From NCBI GenBank assembly GCA_028876695.1, contig JAGWRH010000175.1:1-5972 (forward strand): a DNA stretch of 5,972 bases, in the 5' to 3' direction. Below the pieces are notes generated by a model. That model was not told the DNA's origin, did no database searches, and saw only the letters and a list, made by a program, of their open reading frames with translations. This DNA comes from Acidobacteriota bacterium. GTDB lineage: Bacteria > Acidobacteriota > Terriglobia > Acidiferrales > UBA7541. Both the position numbers and the translations under genes were made by a program. Positions 1 through 4,993 of the stretch are shown piece after piece; the stretch's first letter is position 1; every line of letters begins with the position of its first letter.

Positions 1-1
1 G

Positions 2-427
2 AACGCCCGCGCTGTTCGCCTGATGGAACAGGCGAAGCTCTTGCGCGCGGACGTGGCTCGCGGCGAAAAAATCCGCGTCTCGTTGCCGCAAGCGGGCCGT
101 CAATGCGATGCGTTTTATGACAAGGCGTTCTTCGACGCAACCACCGGCTACTCGCAAATCGAAACCGATTTGGACTCGATCAGTAAGAGCGCCGGCGTGC
201 AGACCGGAGGGCTGGAGTTCAAGCAAAGGCTCGTCAAGGACCGCGGCGTGACGGAAATCGACGTCAGCACCAAAGTGACCGCGGATTATCCGTCTCTGAT
301 CCGTTTTATCAACGGCCTCGAGCGCTCGCAGGATTTTTATTTGCTCGATGGATTGACTCTGCATTCGGCTAAATCCGGCCAGGTCGATCTCGTTCTCGAC
401 CTGCACACGTACTTCAGGACCACCTGA
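2..427 (+). CDS. pilO: PilO-like type IV pilus inner-membrane assembly protein (5' partial)
   Basis: The reading frame is open to the left edge, so the start and the expected N-terminal membrane helix lie outside; 141 codons are visible. What remains fits the periplasmic part of PilO (GspM-like). A charged helix at visible residues 1-25 is followed by an alternating beta/alpha region ending in a segment of the type 'YPSLIRFINGLERSQDFYLL', typical of the ferredoxin-like PilO fold, and a last beta strand (VDLVLDLHTYF). In known systems PilO pairs with PilN and, through PilP, links the inner-membrane platform to the secretin. The next gene starts one base after the stop and is PilP/GspC-like, which supports this call. 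GspM or a divergent PilN-type protein is the main alternative. The internal ATG at base 23 is not a likely start, because coding continues upstream of it. The family call rests on fold pattern and context, not on a unique motif. Confidence 0.72.
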   Translation, partial: NARAVRLMEQAKLLRADVARGEKIRVSLPQAGRQCDAFYDKAFFDATTGYSQIETDLDSISKSAGVQTGGLEFKQRLVKDRGVTEIDVSTKVTADYPSLIRFINGLERSQDFYLLDGLTLHSAKSGQVDLVLDLHTYFRTT

Positions 428-428
428 G

Positions 429-974
429 ATGTCCCGCCGCGTCCAGCTACTTGTGTTTGTGGCGCTGTTGGCGGTGCTTGCGTTCGTTCTCTACCGCGAA
501 TTGCGCCCCACGGGCATTTCCATGCCCGTTGCCGGAGTCTTTGCCGCCGATGCCCACTTTCACCCGCTCGATGTGCAGGAGCCGGAATTACATCTCGATG
601 CGCTCGATAATCTGCGCAAGAACCCATATTCCGGCGCGCATCGCAATATTTTTGAAGCTGAACCGCTGCCGCCTCCCCGCTCCGCGGTCCAGCCCAAGCG
701 GCAGGAGCCAGTCGGGCCGCGTGTGCCGCCGCCTCCGCCGCCCTTGGACGTGCCCGTGCAATTCTTCGGCTACGCTTCGGAAGCGAGCAGTGGACGCCGC
801 GTCGGATTTTTCTCGAGCGGCGACGATGTTCTGGTGCTGGCGCAGGGCGATACGTTTCTCACTCGCTACCGTTTGCTCAGCCTGACCAACGACTCGGCGG
901 AAGTGCTGGAAATCTCCAGCGGCCGCCGCGCCACACTTCCGATCACGCAGCCGCCCGGCGAAGCCGCGAACTGA
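429..974 (+). CDS. PilP/GspC-like type IV pilus or type II secretion linker protein
   Basis: This is a 181-residue single-pass protein. A membrane anchor spans residues 5-22 and a periplasmic stretch contains the motif HRNIFEAE (71-78). A proline-rich linker follows (about 79-106, with a run of six prolines at 100-105). Residues 109-172 form a small beta-rich domain with the pattern VQFFGYA...GRRVGFFSSGDDVLVLAQGDTF...YRLLSLTNDSAEVLE...GRRATLPI. This resembles the homology-region domain of GspC and the C-terminal domain of PilP, which in known systems contact the secretin and connect it to the inner-membrane platform. PilP is usually a lipoprotein, but no lipobox cysteine is present here, so the anchor is more GspC-like. 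The ATG lies one base past the upstream stop, with an AGGA Shine-Dalgarno at 416-419 inside the previous gene, so translational coupling is likely. The family is fairly sure; PilP versus GspC is not settled. Confidence 0.72.
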   Translation: MSRRVQLLVFVALLAVLAFVLYRELRPTGISMPVAGVFAADAHFHPLDVQEPELHLDALDNLRKNPYSGAHRNIFEAEPLPPPRSAVQPKRQEPVGPRVPPPPPPLDVPVQFFGYASEASSGRRVGFFSSGDDVLVLAQGDTFLTRYRLLSLTNDSAEVLEISSGRRATLPITQPPGEAAN

Positions 975-977
975 CCC

Positions 978-1943
978 ATGACCGCGCCGCGTCGATCGCA
1001 TGTTCAGCGCACATCTCGGCGGCCCTTCGCTTCTTCGCGCCGCCCCTCCGGGGCATCCGGATACGCGTATATCCTCGCGCTTCTCATGGTGATCTTGCTG
1101 ATCATCGGCTCCCAGGCCCTGATGCAAAACGTGGCCACCGAGGGACGCCGCATGCGCGAGCAACAGACCATCTGGCGCGGCGAGCAAGTGGAGCGCGCCA
1201 TTCGCCTCTACTACCACAAGACCGGCCACTATCCGCAAACGTTCGATGATCTCCAGTCGGGCTTGCCCGAGCTGCATTTTCTGCGCGAAACGGCGGTCAA
1301 GAATCCGATGAACAAAACCGACGGCACCTGGCGTTTTATTTACGTCAATGCCGCCGGCCAGATCATTGGCAGCGTGAAATACGCCACGTTGCAGCAGATG
1401 GCCGTCCTGGATTTGAATCGCGGAAAATTCCCGCCCGTCGCGCCCGGCGCGGTGTCGGCTTCGAGTTTGGCCGCCGGCAGCCACCAGCCATCCCAGAATG
1501 CCTCGCAATCGAGCAACGCAGGCCCGGGCCAGGTTGAAAATCCGCTGGCTGCGCTGAAACCCACCGGGCCGGTTGATGGCCCCGTCCCCGGCGCATTTTT
1601 GACCGGCGTCGCAGGCAAGACCGGCGCGAACTCGCTAATCGTCTACAAGGGCGGAAAAAAATATCTCGATTGGGAATTCATCTGGAATCCCATCGAAGAT
1701 CAGGCGCGCGCGCTGCAGCAGACTGGCGGCCCATCCAACGGTTTGCTTCCGAATTTGACGAACTTGCCCGGCATGCCCGCCGGATTGACGGGAACCGGAA
1801 ACCCCGGCACTCCCGGAACTCAGACGGGCACATCGCCCGCCTCACCAGGGGCCCCGGCCAATCCCATGGGCACTCCGCCCCCATCGAACACGCCGCCGCC
1901 GGACACGCCACCCCAGGACGCACCGCCACCGAATTCCGATTGA
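978..1943 (+). CDS. Atypical pseudopilin (GspG/PulG-like type II secretion system protein) with proline-rich tail
   Basis: This 321-residue protein starts three bases after the PilP/GspC-like gene, so it is in the same operon. A basic N-terminus (1-27) precedes a hydrophobic helix at about 29-48. Next comes the charged helix RRMREQQTIWRGEQVERAIR and the segment YYHKTGHYPQTFDDL (78-92), which is characteristic of pseudopilin-like secretion proteins. A second recognisable block (about 207-236) contains LTGVAGKTGANSLIVYKGG and DWEFIW. Between the two blocks is a low-complexity Ser/Ala/Gly/Pro insert (about 150-204). After the second block is a Gly/Thr/Pro tail (about 255-321) ending in repeated PPP runs. 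The prepilin peptidase site is unusual: Gly28-Tyr29 could be the cleavage point, but +5 is Leu rather than Glu, as in GspK-type minor pseudopilins. A minor pseudopilin or a non-processed membrane-anchored accessory protein are both possible. No strong Shine-Dalgarno is seen, so coupling to the upstream gene is likely. Confidence 0.72.
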   Translation: MTAPRRSHVQRTSRRPFASSRRPSGASGYAYILALLMVILLIIGSQALMQNVATEGRRMREQQTIWRGEQVERAIRLYYHKTGHYPQTFDDLQSGLPELHFLRETAVKNPMNKTDGTWRFIYVNAAGQIIGSVKYATLQQMAVLDLNRGKFPPVAPGAVSASSLAAGSHQPSQNASQSSNAGPGQVENPLAALKPTGPVDGPVPGAFLTGVAGKTGANSLIVYKGGKKYLDWEFIWNPIEDQARALQQTGGPSNGLLPNLTNLPGMPAGLTGTGNPGTPGTQTGTSPASPGAPANPMGTPPPSNTPPPDTPPQDAPPPNSD

Positions 1944-1963
1944 CGTGCCCGCCGCCGGGCACG
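1944..1963 (+). terminator. Perfect 8-bp GC-rich hairpin after the pseudopilin stop
   Basis: CGTGCCCG (1944-1951) and CGGGCACG (1956-1963) form a perfect inverted repeat around the loop CCGC, starting at the base right after the TGA stop. No T-run follows, so it is not a canonical intrinsic terminator. It may mark the 3' end of the pilus operon transcript, either as a terminator without a U-tract or as an mRNA-stabilising stem. A separate promoter-like element lies downstream, consistent with a transcription boundary here. Confidence 0.5.
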
Positions 1964-1979
1964 CGGCACATATTCGGAT

Positions 1980-1985
1980 TACAAT
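1980..1985 (+). promoter_or_regulatory. Candidate -10 element for the Ig-like anchor gene
   Basis: TACAAT matches five of six bases of the sigma-70 -10 consensus and stands out in a GC-rich gap. It ends 13 bases before the ATG at 1999, so transcription would start only about 5-8 bases before the start codon. No Shine-Dalgarno lies between, which suggests a leaderless or very short-leader mRNA. No convincing -35 box is found at 16-18 bases; a TTGACG at 1940-1945 is about 34 bases away, too far to pair with it. Confidence 0.38.
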
Positions 1986-1998
1986 AGTTCAACTCGTT

Positions 1999-2415
1999 AT
2001 GAAGATCTTCACGCGATTCGCGACGTTGCTGATTGCTGTTGCGCTGCTCTACCTTCTCTGGGTCTTCTGGTCGCGCGCGCAGGATAATCGCAAGGTTCAG
2101 GAGCGTGCCGCGCAAGAGGCCGCCCAGCAAAAACTCCGCGACCATCAGGCCTTTGAAGGGATGGGCGGAAATAGCTTCGCAATCCTCAGCTTCTTCGCCA
2201 GTCCATCGATCATCCAGCCCGGCGAAGAATCCGAGCTGTGCTACAGCGTCTCGAACGCGAAGAGCGTTTCCATCGCTCCACCCGTGGGCGACGTCTGGCC
2301 CGCCTTCGATCATTGCGTTAGCGTAAAACCGCGCCAAACCACCACCTACACGATCACGATTACGGATGCAGCCGGCCAGACGAAGTCCGCGACGGCGAAG
2401 CTCGAAGTGCATTAA
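1999..2415 (+). CDS. Small membrane-anchored protein with one Ig-like domain
   Basis: This is a 138-residue protein of no assigned function. An N-terminal signal-anchor (MKIFTRFA, then a hydrophobic helix at about 8-24) is followed by a charged, Gln/Ala-rich helix (26-50) that could be a coiled coil or stalk. A beta-sandwich-like domain occupies about 62-137: it opens with FFASPSIIQPGEESELCYSV and ends with the motif TTTYTITITDAAG. That pattern matches the bacterial Ig-like domains often found in acidobacterial surface proteins. Where the usual family has an LTW-type strand, this protein has Cys81, and Cys106 precedes the VSVKP strand; the two could form a disulfide outside the membrane. I chose the ATG at 1999 over a GTG at 1945 because it gives a clean signal-anchor and because the extension would be encoded through the 1944-1963 hairpin. 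The gene follows the pilus operon but probably has its own promoter, so a role in the pilus machinery is only a guess. Confidence 0.72.
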   Translation: MKIFTRFATLLIAVALLYLLWVFWSRAQDNRKVQERAAQEAAQQKLRDHQAFEGMGGNSFAILSFFASPSIIQPGEESELCYSVSNAKSVSIAPPVGDVWPAFDHCVSVKPRQTTTYTITITDAAGQTKSATAKLEVH

Positions 2416-2422
2416 CTTGCAT

Positions 2423-2451
2423 CGGTTGAGTTACGCGCATTGCGTCAACCG
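2423..2451. other. Inverted repeat between the Ig-like gene and the nuoB promoter
   Basis: CGGTTGA (2423-2429) and TCAACCG (2445-2451) are perfect complements. Between them, CGC (2434-2436) and GCG (2442-2444) can extend the stem, leaving a 4-base bulge and a 5-base loop. The repeat begins 8 bases after the upstream stop and ends directly against the candidate -35 box of nuoB. It could be a terminator stem for the Ig-like gene, although no T-run follows, or an operator site for a regulator of nuoB. The sequence alone does not decide between these. Confidence 0.42.
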
Positions 2452-2480
2452 TTGCGGAGCTTCGGAATCCAGCGCATAAT
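2452..2480 (+). promoter_or_regulatory. Candidate sigma-70-type promoter of nuoB
   Basis: TTGCGG (2452-2457) and CATAAT (2475-2480) are separated by exactly 17 bases, the ideal spacing. Four of six bases of the -35 box and five of six of the -10 box match the consensus. The predicted start near 2487 leaves a leader of about 25 bases with a GGAGG Shine-Dalgarno at 2493-2497. This would give nuoB its own transcript. Confidence 0.5.
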
Positions 2481-2510
2481 GAACATGTCCACGGAGGCAA
2501 TTGCTCGAAT

Positions 2511-3056
2511 ATGGCTGTCGAGATCGCAAAGGGCGTTACACTCGCGAAACCCGGCGACGATGGGTCGTTTCTGAAGGACGGAGGCATTTTATTCGCCTCG
2601 CTCGACAAGGTGGTCAATTGGGCGCGCCGCAGCTCGATCTGGCCCATGTCGTTCGGATTGGCTTGCTGCGCCATTGAAATGATGTCCATGGCCGCCTCCC
2701 GATACGATATTTCGCGGTTCGGCGCCGAAGTGTTTCGCGGCTCGCCGCGGCAATCGGACCTGATGATCATCGCCGGGCGCGTCTCGCAGAAAATGGCTCC
2801 GGTCATCAAGCAACTCTACGCGCAGATGCCCGAGCCGAAGTGGGCCATATCGATGGGCGCCTGCGCCACCTCCGGGGGCGTGTTCAATAACTACGCCATC
2901 GTGCAGGGCGTCAACCAGGTGATCCCGATTGACGTGTACGTTCCGGGCTGCCCTCCGCGTCCCGAAGCGCTGCTTTACGGCATTTTTCAGTTGCAGAAGA
3001 AGATCGATAACGAGCGCGGCAGCTTTCTGCGTTCCCTCAATTTGAGCAAGAGCTAG
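2511..3056 (+). CDS. nuoB: NADH-quinone oxidoreductase subunit B (complex I, N2 cluster subunit)
   Basis: This 181-residue protein is clearly NuoB, the membrane-proximal peripheral-arm subunit of complex I. It holds the last [4Fe-4S] cluster (N2), which passes electrons to quinone. The diagnostic stretches are [16 protein letters not shown] (44-59), [14 protein letters not shown] (76-89), [16 protein letters not shown] (114-129) and [16 protein letters not shown] (144-159). All four cluster ligands are present (Cys52, Cys53, Cys118, Cys147). Length is normal for the family and there is no break. A GGAGG lies 13 bases before the ATG, a little far, but no other in-frame start is available nearby. 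In most bacteria nuoB sits between nuoA and nuoC. Here the upstream gene is an Ig-like protein and the downstream one a DinB-fold protein, so this is an isolated copy, possibly a second paralogue beside a full nuo operon elsewhere. Related [NiFe]-hydrogenase small subunits are less likely given the close match to NuoB motifs. Confidence 0.96.
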   Translation: MAVEIAKGVTLAKPGDDGSFLKDGGILFASLDKVVNWARRSSIWPMSFGLACCAIEMMSMAASRYDISRFGAEVFRGSPRQSDLMIIAGRVSQKMAPVIKQLYAQMPEPKWAISMGACATSGGVFNNYAIVQGVNQVIPIDVYVPGCPPRPEALLYGIFQLQKKIDNERGSFLRSLNLSKS

Positions 3057-3070
3057 CGGGTTTCGGCAGC

Positions 3071-3097
3071 CGCAGTTCCAAGCTGCGCGAAAGTTTT
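3071..3097 (+). terminator. Weak candidate terminator after nuoB
   Basis: CGCAG (3071-3075) pairs with CTGCG (3083-3087) around a 7-base loop, 14 bases after the nuoB stop. A short T-run (TTTT, 3094-3097) follows, but six bases beyond the stem. An alternative pairing, GCAGC (3066-3070) with GCTGC (3082-3086), overlaps it. The stem is short and the T-run poor, so this is only a possible transcript end for a monocistronic nuoB. Confidence 0.28.
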
Positions 3098-3168
3098 AGT
3101 GCGCGTACGGCCGCCGCGGGGCGTTCCGGCGCGCTTGAATCTGAACCGTACCGCAAAATTCAGCAGTG

Positions 3169-3176
3169 GAGAGAGA
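3169..3176 (+). promoter_or_regulatory. Ribosome binding site fixing the DinB-family gene start
   Basis: GGAGAGAG lies 4-11 bases before the ATG at 3181. A longer reading from GTG at 3166 would place this purine-rich signal inside the coding region and add only five residues, so the ATG is preferred. Confidence 0.6.
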
Positions 3177-3180
3177 GCAT

Positions 3181-3747
3181 ATGAATTATTACGGCGGGAA
3201 AGAGCTGGCAGCGGCGTTTCGTACCGTCCGCAACAACACCATTCAAGTGGCGCAAGATATTCCGGAAAACAAATACGATTTCAAGGCCTCGCCGGAATCG
3301 CGCACCGTGGCGCAGACGCTGGCGCATATCGCCTGCGGAACCAACTTCGCCCAGTCCCTCCACGGCGAACGCATCGATAATCTTGGGAAATTGAATTTTC
3401 CCGAGATCATGCAGAAGAATGCCGCCGACGAAGCGAAGCTGCGGTCCAAGTCCGAGATTCTGGCGGCGCTCAAGGCCAACGGCGAGAAATTCGCCGCGTT
3501 TCTCGAGGCCTTGCCCGAGTCTGTCTTGCAAGAGCGCGTCGCCATGCCGCCCGGCGCCGATCCGGCCAGCAAAACGCGTTTTGAAATGCTGCTCTCTCCC
3601 AAAGAGCACGAAATGCATCACCGCGGGCAGTTGATGACGATCCAGCGCATCGTGGGCGTCATGCCGCATCTCACGCGGCAGCGCCAGGAGCAAATGGCGC
3701 GACACATGGCCGGCAACGGTCAGCAGACGGCGCCGGCGGCCCGCTGA
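3181..3747 (+). CDS. DinB-superfamily metal-binding protein
   Basis: This is a 188-residue, mostly helical protein with the features of the DinB/DUF664/YfiT-type four-helix-bundle superfamily. The metal-binding histidine triad is visible: His49 in the helix motif TVAQTLAHIACG (42-53), and His143 plus His147 in KEHEMHHRGQLMTIQRIVG (141-159). The length is typical, and the C-terminus ends in a short polar tail. Members with this triad bind a divalent metal. Some act as thiol-dependent transferases with mycothiol or bacillithiol, and most have no known substrate. The name does not imply a link to DNA polymerase IV (E. coli dinB). The gene stands alone: 124 bases separate it from nuoB, and the next gene converges on it. 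I see no clear promoter upstream. Family membership is solid; the reaction cannot be inferred from this sequence. Confidence 0.88.
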   Translation: MNYYGGKELAAAFRTVRNNTIQVAQDIPENKYDFKASPESRTVAQTLAHIACGTNFAQSLHGERIDNLGKLNFPEIMQKNAADEAKLRSKSEILAALKANGEKFAAFLEALPESVLQERVAMPPGADPASKTRFEMLLSPKEHEMHHRGQLMTIQRIVGVMPHLTRQRQEQMARHMAGNGQQTAPAAR

Positions 3748-3780
3748 CACAGCGACTGCGAGCTAATGCTGGAAGGTTTT

Positions 3781-3798
3781 CGGGGTGTGGGTACCCCG
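3781..3798. terminator. Hairpin between convergent DinB-family and ygfZ genes
   Basis: CGGGGT (3781-3786) and ACCCCG (3793-3798) form a perfect 6-bp stem with a 6-base loop, in the 104-base gap between two converging genes. A TTTT run lies on its left side (3777-3780), so neither strand has the standard stem-then-U order. A role in ending transcription from either side is likely from position but not proven. The rest of the gap (3799-3851) is G-rich with no recognisable gene. Confidence 0.38.
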
Positions 3799-3851
3799 CG
3801 CGTCGTGTGCGAAGGGTGGGGCGCGGTGGACCCGCCAAGTTGCTGGGCTTG

Positions 3852-4901
3852 TTATTTCACCTCGGCGGTTCCGCCATCGAACTCAAGCTTGCTGCCCGGA
3901 GCGAACTGCTCGCGGCGGACGTAGCCCATGCCGATGGCCGACTCCGCCGCGGGTGAATAGGCCGCGCTGGTGATGAATCCGATTTCCGCGCCGCCGCTGC
4001 GAAGCTTGGTCCCCGCCTCCGGAGCCCTGCTCGTTGAGAACTTCAGCAACACGCGTTTGCGGTTCACGTGTCCGCGCGAGCGCACCCGCTCCACGATTTC
4101 CTGTCCCGTGTAGCAGCCCTTGTTGAAGCTGACGTGCGTCGTTTCCACGGCGGCCTCGTGCGGGATCATCGCGTCGTTGAAATCGGCGGGAAACCACGGA
4201 ATGCCCGCTTCCAGCCGCAGCGCGTTCAACACCAGGCTGCCAATGGGCGCGCCTCCCAGCGACTGCACGATCGATAGGGCCTTGCCCCAAAGCATTGTCA
4301 GATGTTCGCGAGGGACGATCAGCTCAGCGCCAGGCGCTCCAAAATGCGACCGCCGCAGCAGCCAGCCCGGATTCCCCTGGATGGTCGCTTCGAGAATCGA
4401 CGCATCGGGTATGCTTTCGAGGTCCGCTCCGGCGATCTGCCGCACAGCATCCGGGGCTTTCGGCCCTTCGATTGCAAAGCTGCCCACGCGCTCCGTCAGG
4501 TCTTCGATTTCGACTTTTGAGCCGATGATGTACTTCTTCAGCGCAGCCAGCGTCGCTTCGCGTTTCGACGCGTGCGAACGAACCAGCAGCTTTTCCGGCA
4601 AAGCGTGGATTTCAAGTTCCGCCAGGATGCGCCCCTGAGGATTCAGCAACAGCGCCAGCGTGCCGCGCCCCTCCGCGAGTCCCTTGATATCGTTGCTCGT
4701 GACGTTGTGGAGATATTGCACGCGGTCGCGACCGCCGATCATCCACGTCGCGTTCCAGTTCGTATCGAACAGCGCAACTCGTTCGTGCGCGGCGCCATAC
4801 TCCGCCTCGCATCCGGAAAAGATTTCCGGCAGCTCGCAGCCATTGAATTCCGCAAGTTGGGCGTTCTGCGTGAGATGTTTTGCTACTAGCGGCGATTGCA
4901 T
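3852..4901 (-). CDS. ygfZ: YgfZ/GcvT-like folate-binding protein (Fe-S cluster maintenance)
   Basis: This 349-residue protein belongs to the YgfZ branch of the GcvT-fold family. The N-terminal half has the GcvT-like core, including FDTNWNATWMIGGRDRVQYL (45-64), HNVTSNDIKGLAEGRGT (65-81) and NPQGRIL (87-93). The branch signature KGCYTGQEIVERV lies at 261-273, with the conserved Cys263. The C-terminal beta-barrel (about 284-349) contains the typical IGFITSAAYSP and IGMGYVRRE segments. In E. coli YgfZ binds tetrahydrofolate and supports the activity of certain [4Fe-4S] enzymes, including MiaB, a tRNA-thiolating radical SAM enzyme. Glycine-cleavage GcvT itself lacks the KGCYxGQE motif and usually neighbours gcvH/gcvP, which are absent here. 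The start is supported by GGGGAGC (4911-4917 on the minus strand), nine bases before the ATG. Length is slightly above E. coli YgfZ. The gene is divergent from hemW and convergent with the DinB-family gene. Confidence 0.93.
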   Translation of the reverse strand: MQSPLVAKHLTQNAQLAEFNGCELPEIFSGCEAEYGAAHERVALFDTNWNATWMIGGRDRVQYLHNVTSNDIKGLAEGRGTLALLLNPQGRILAELEIHALPEKLLVRSHASKREATLAALKKYIIGSKVEIEDLTERVGSFAIEGPKAPDAVRQIAGADLESIPDASILEATIQGNPGWLLRRSHFGAPGAELIVPREHLTMLWGKALSIVQSLGGAPIGSLVLNALRLEAGIPWFPADFNDAMIPHEAAVETTHVSFNKGCYTGQEIVERVRSRGHVNRKRVLLKFSTSRAPEAGTKLRSGGAEIGFITSAAYSPAAESAIGMGYVRREQFAPGSKLEFDGGTAEVK

Positions 4902-4922
4902 CTGGATTTAGCTCCCCGATCC

Positions 4923-4928
4923 ATCATA
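4923..4928 (-). promoter_or_regulatory. Candidate -10 element of ygfZ
   Basis: On the minus strand this reads TATGAT, five of six bases of the -10 consensus, ending 21 bases before the ygfZ ATG. The implied leader is about 15 bases and contains the GGGGAGC ribosome binding site. No recognisable -35 box is present at 16-18 bases. It sits in the 92-base region shared with the divergent hemW. Confidence 0.4.
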
Positions 4929-4993
4929 GCAGATCGCCCGCGTCTGCCTAGCCTGCGCGCGCACCGCAAGGCTGTGCTAAATTTTATGTATCC

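Noticed and set aside
588..1508. 306-codon open frame on the minus strand across the PilP-like and pseudopilin genes
   Set aside because: It is antisense to two genes with recognisable domains, has a low-complexity Arg/Gly/Ala-rich translation and no family motif. Such shadow frames are expected at this G+C content.
1735..1940. Proline/glycine-coding low-complexity DNA as a tandem repeat array
   Set aside because: Codons for Pro, Gly and Thr recur, but there is no fixed repeat unit, so it is better described as a low-complexity protein tail.
1940..1985. TTGACG at 1940-1945 as the -35 box paired with TACAAT at 1980-1985
   Set aside because: The spacer would be 34 bases, about twice the workable length, and the hexamer overlaps the pseudopilin stop codon.
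1945..1998. GTG start giving an 18-residue extension to the Ig-like anchor protein
   Set aside because: The extension is read through the perfect hairpin, has no ribosome binding site, and would move the signal-anchor away from the N-terminus.
1678..2412. 244-codon minus-strand open frame across the pseudopilin tail and Ig-like gene
   Set aside because: It runs antisense to two better-supported genes, spans the hairpin between them, and its translation shows no recognisable domain.
3166..3180. GTG start five codons upstream for the DinB-family gene
   Set aside because: The strong GGAGAGAG ribosome binding site lies just downstream of this GTG and is well spaced for the ATG at 3181.
3852..4901. 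Annotation as glycine cleavage T protein (GcvT)
   Set aside because: The KGCYTGQE signature at 261-268 identifies the YgfZ branch, and no glycine cleavage genes are nearby.
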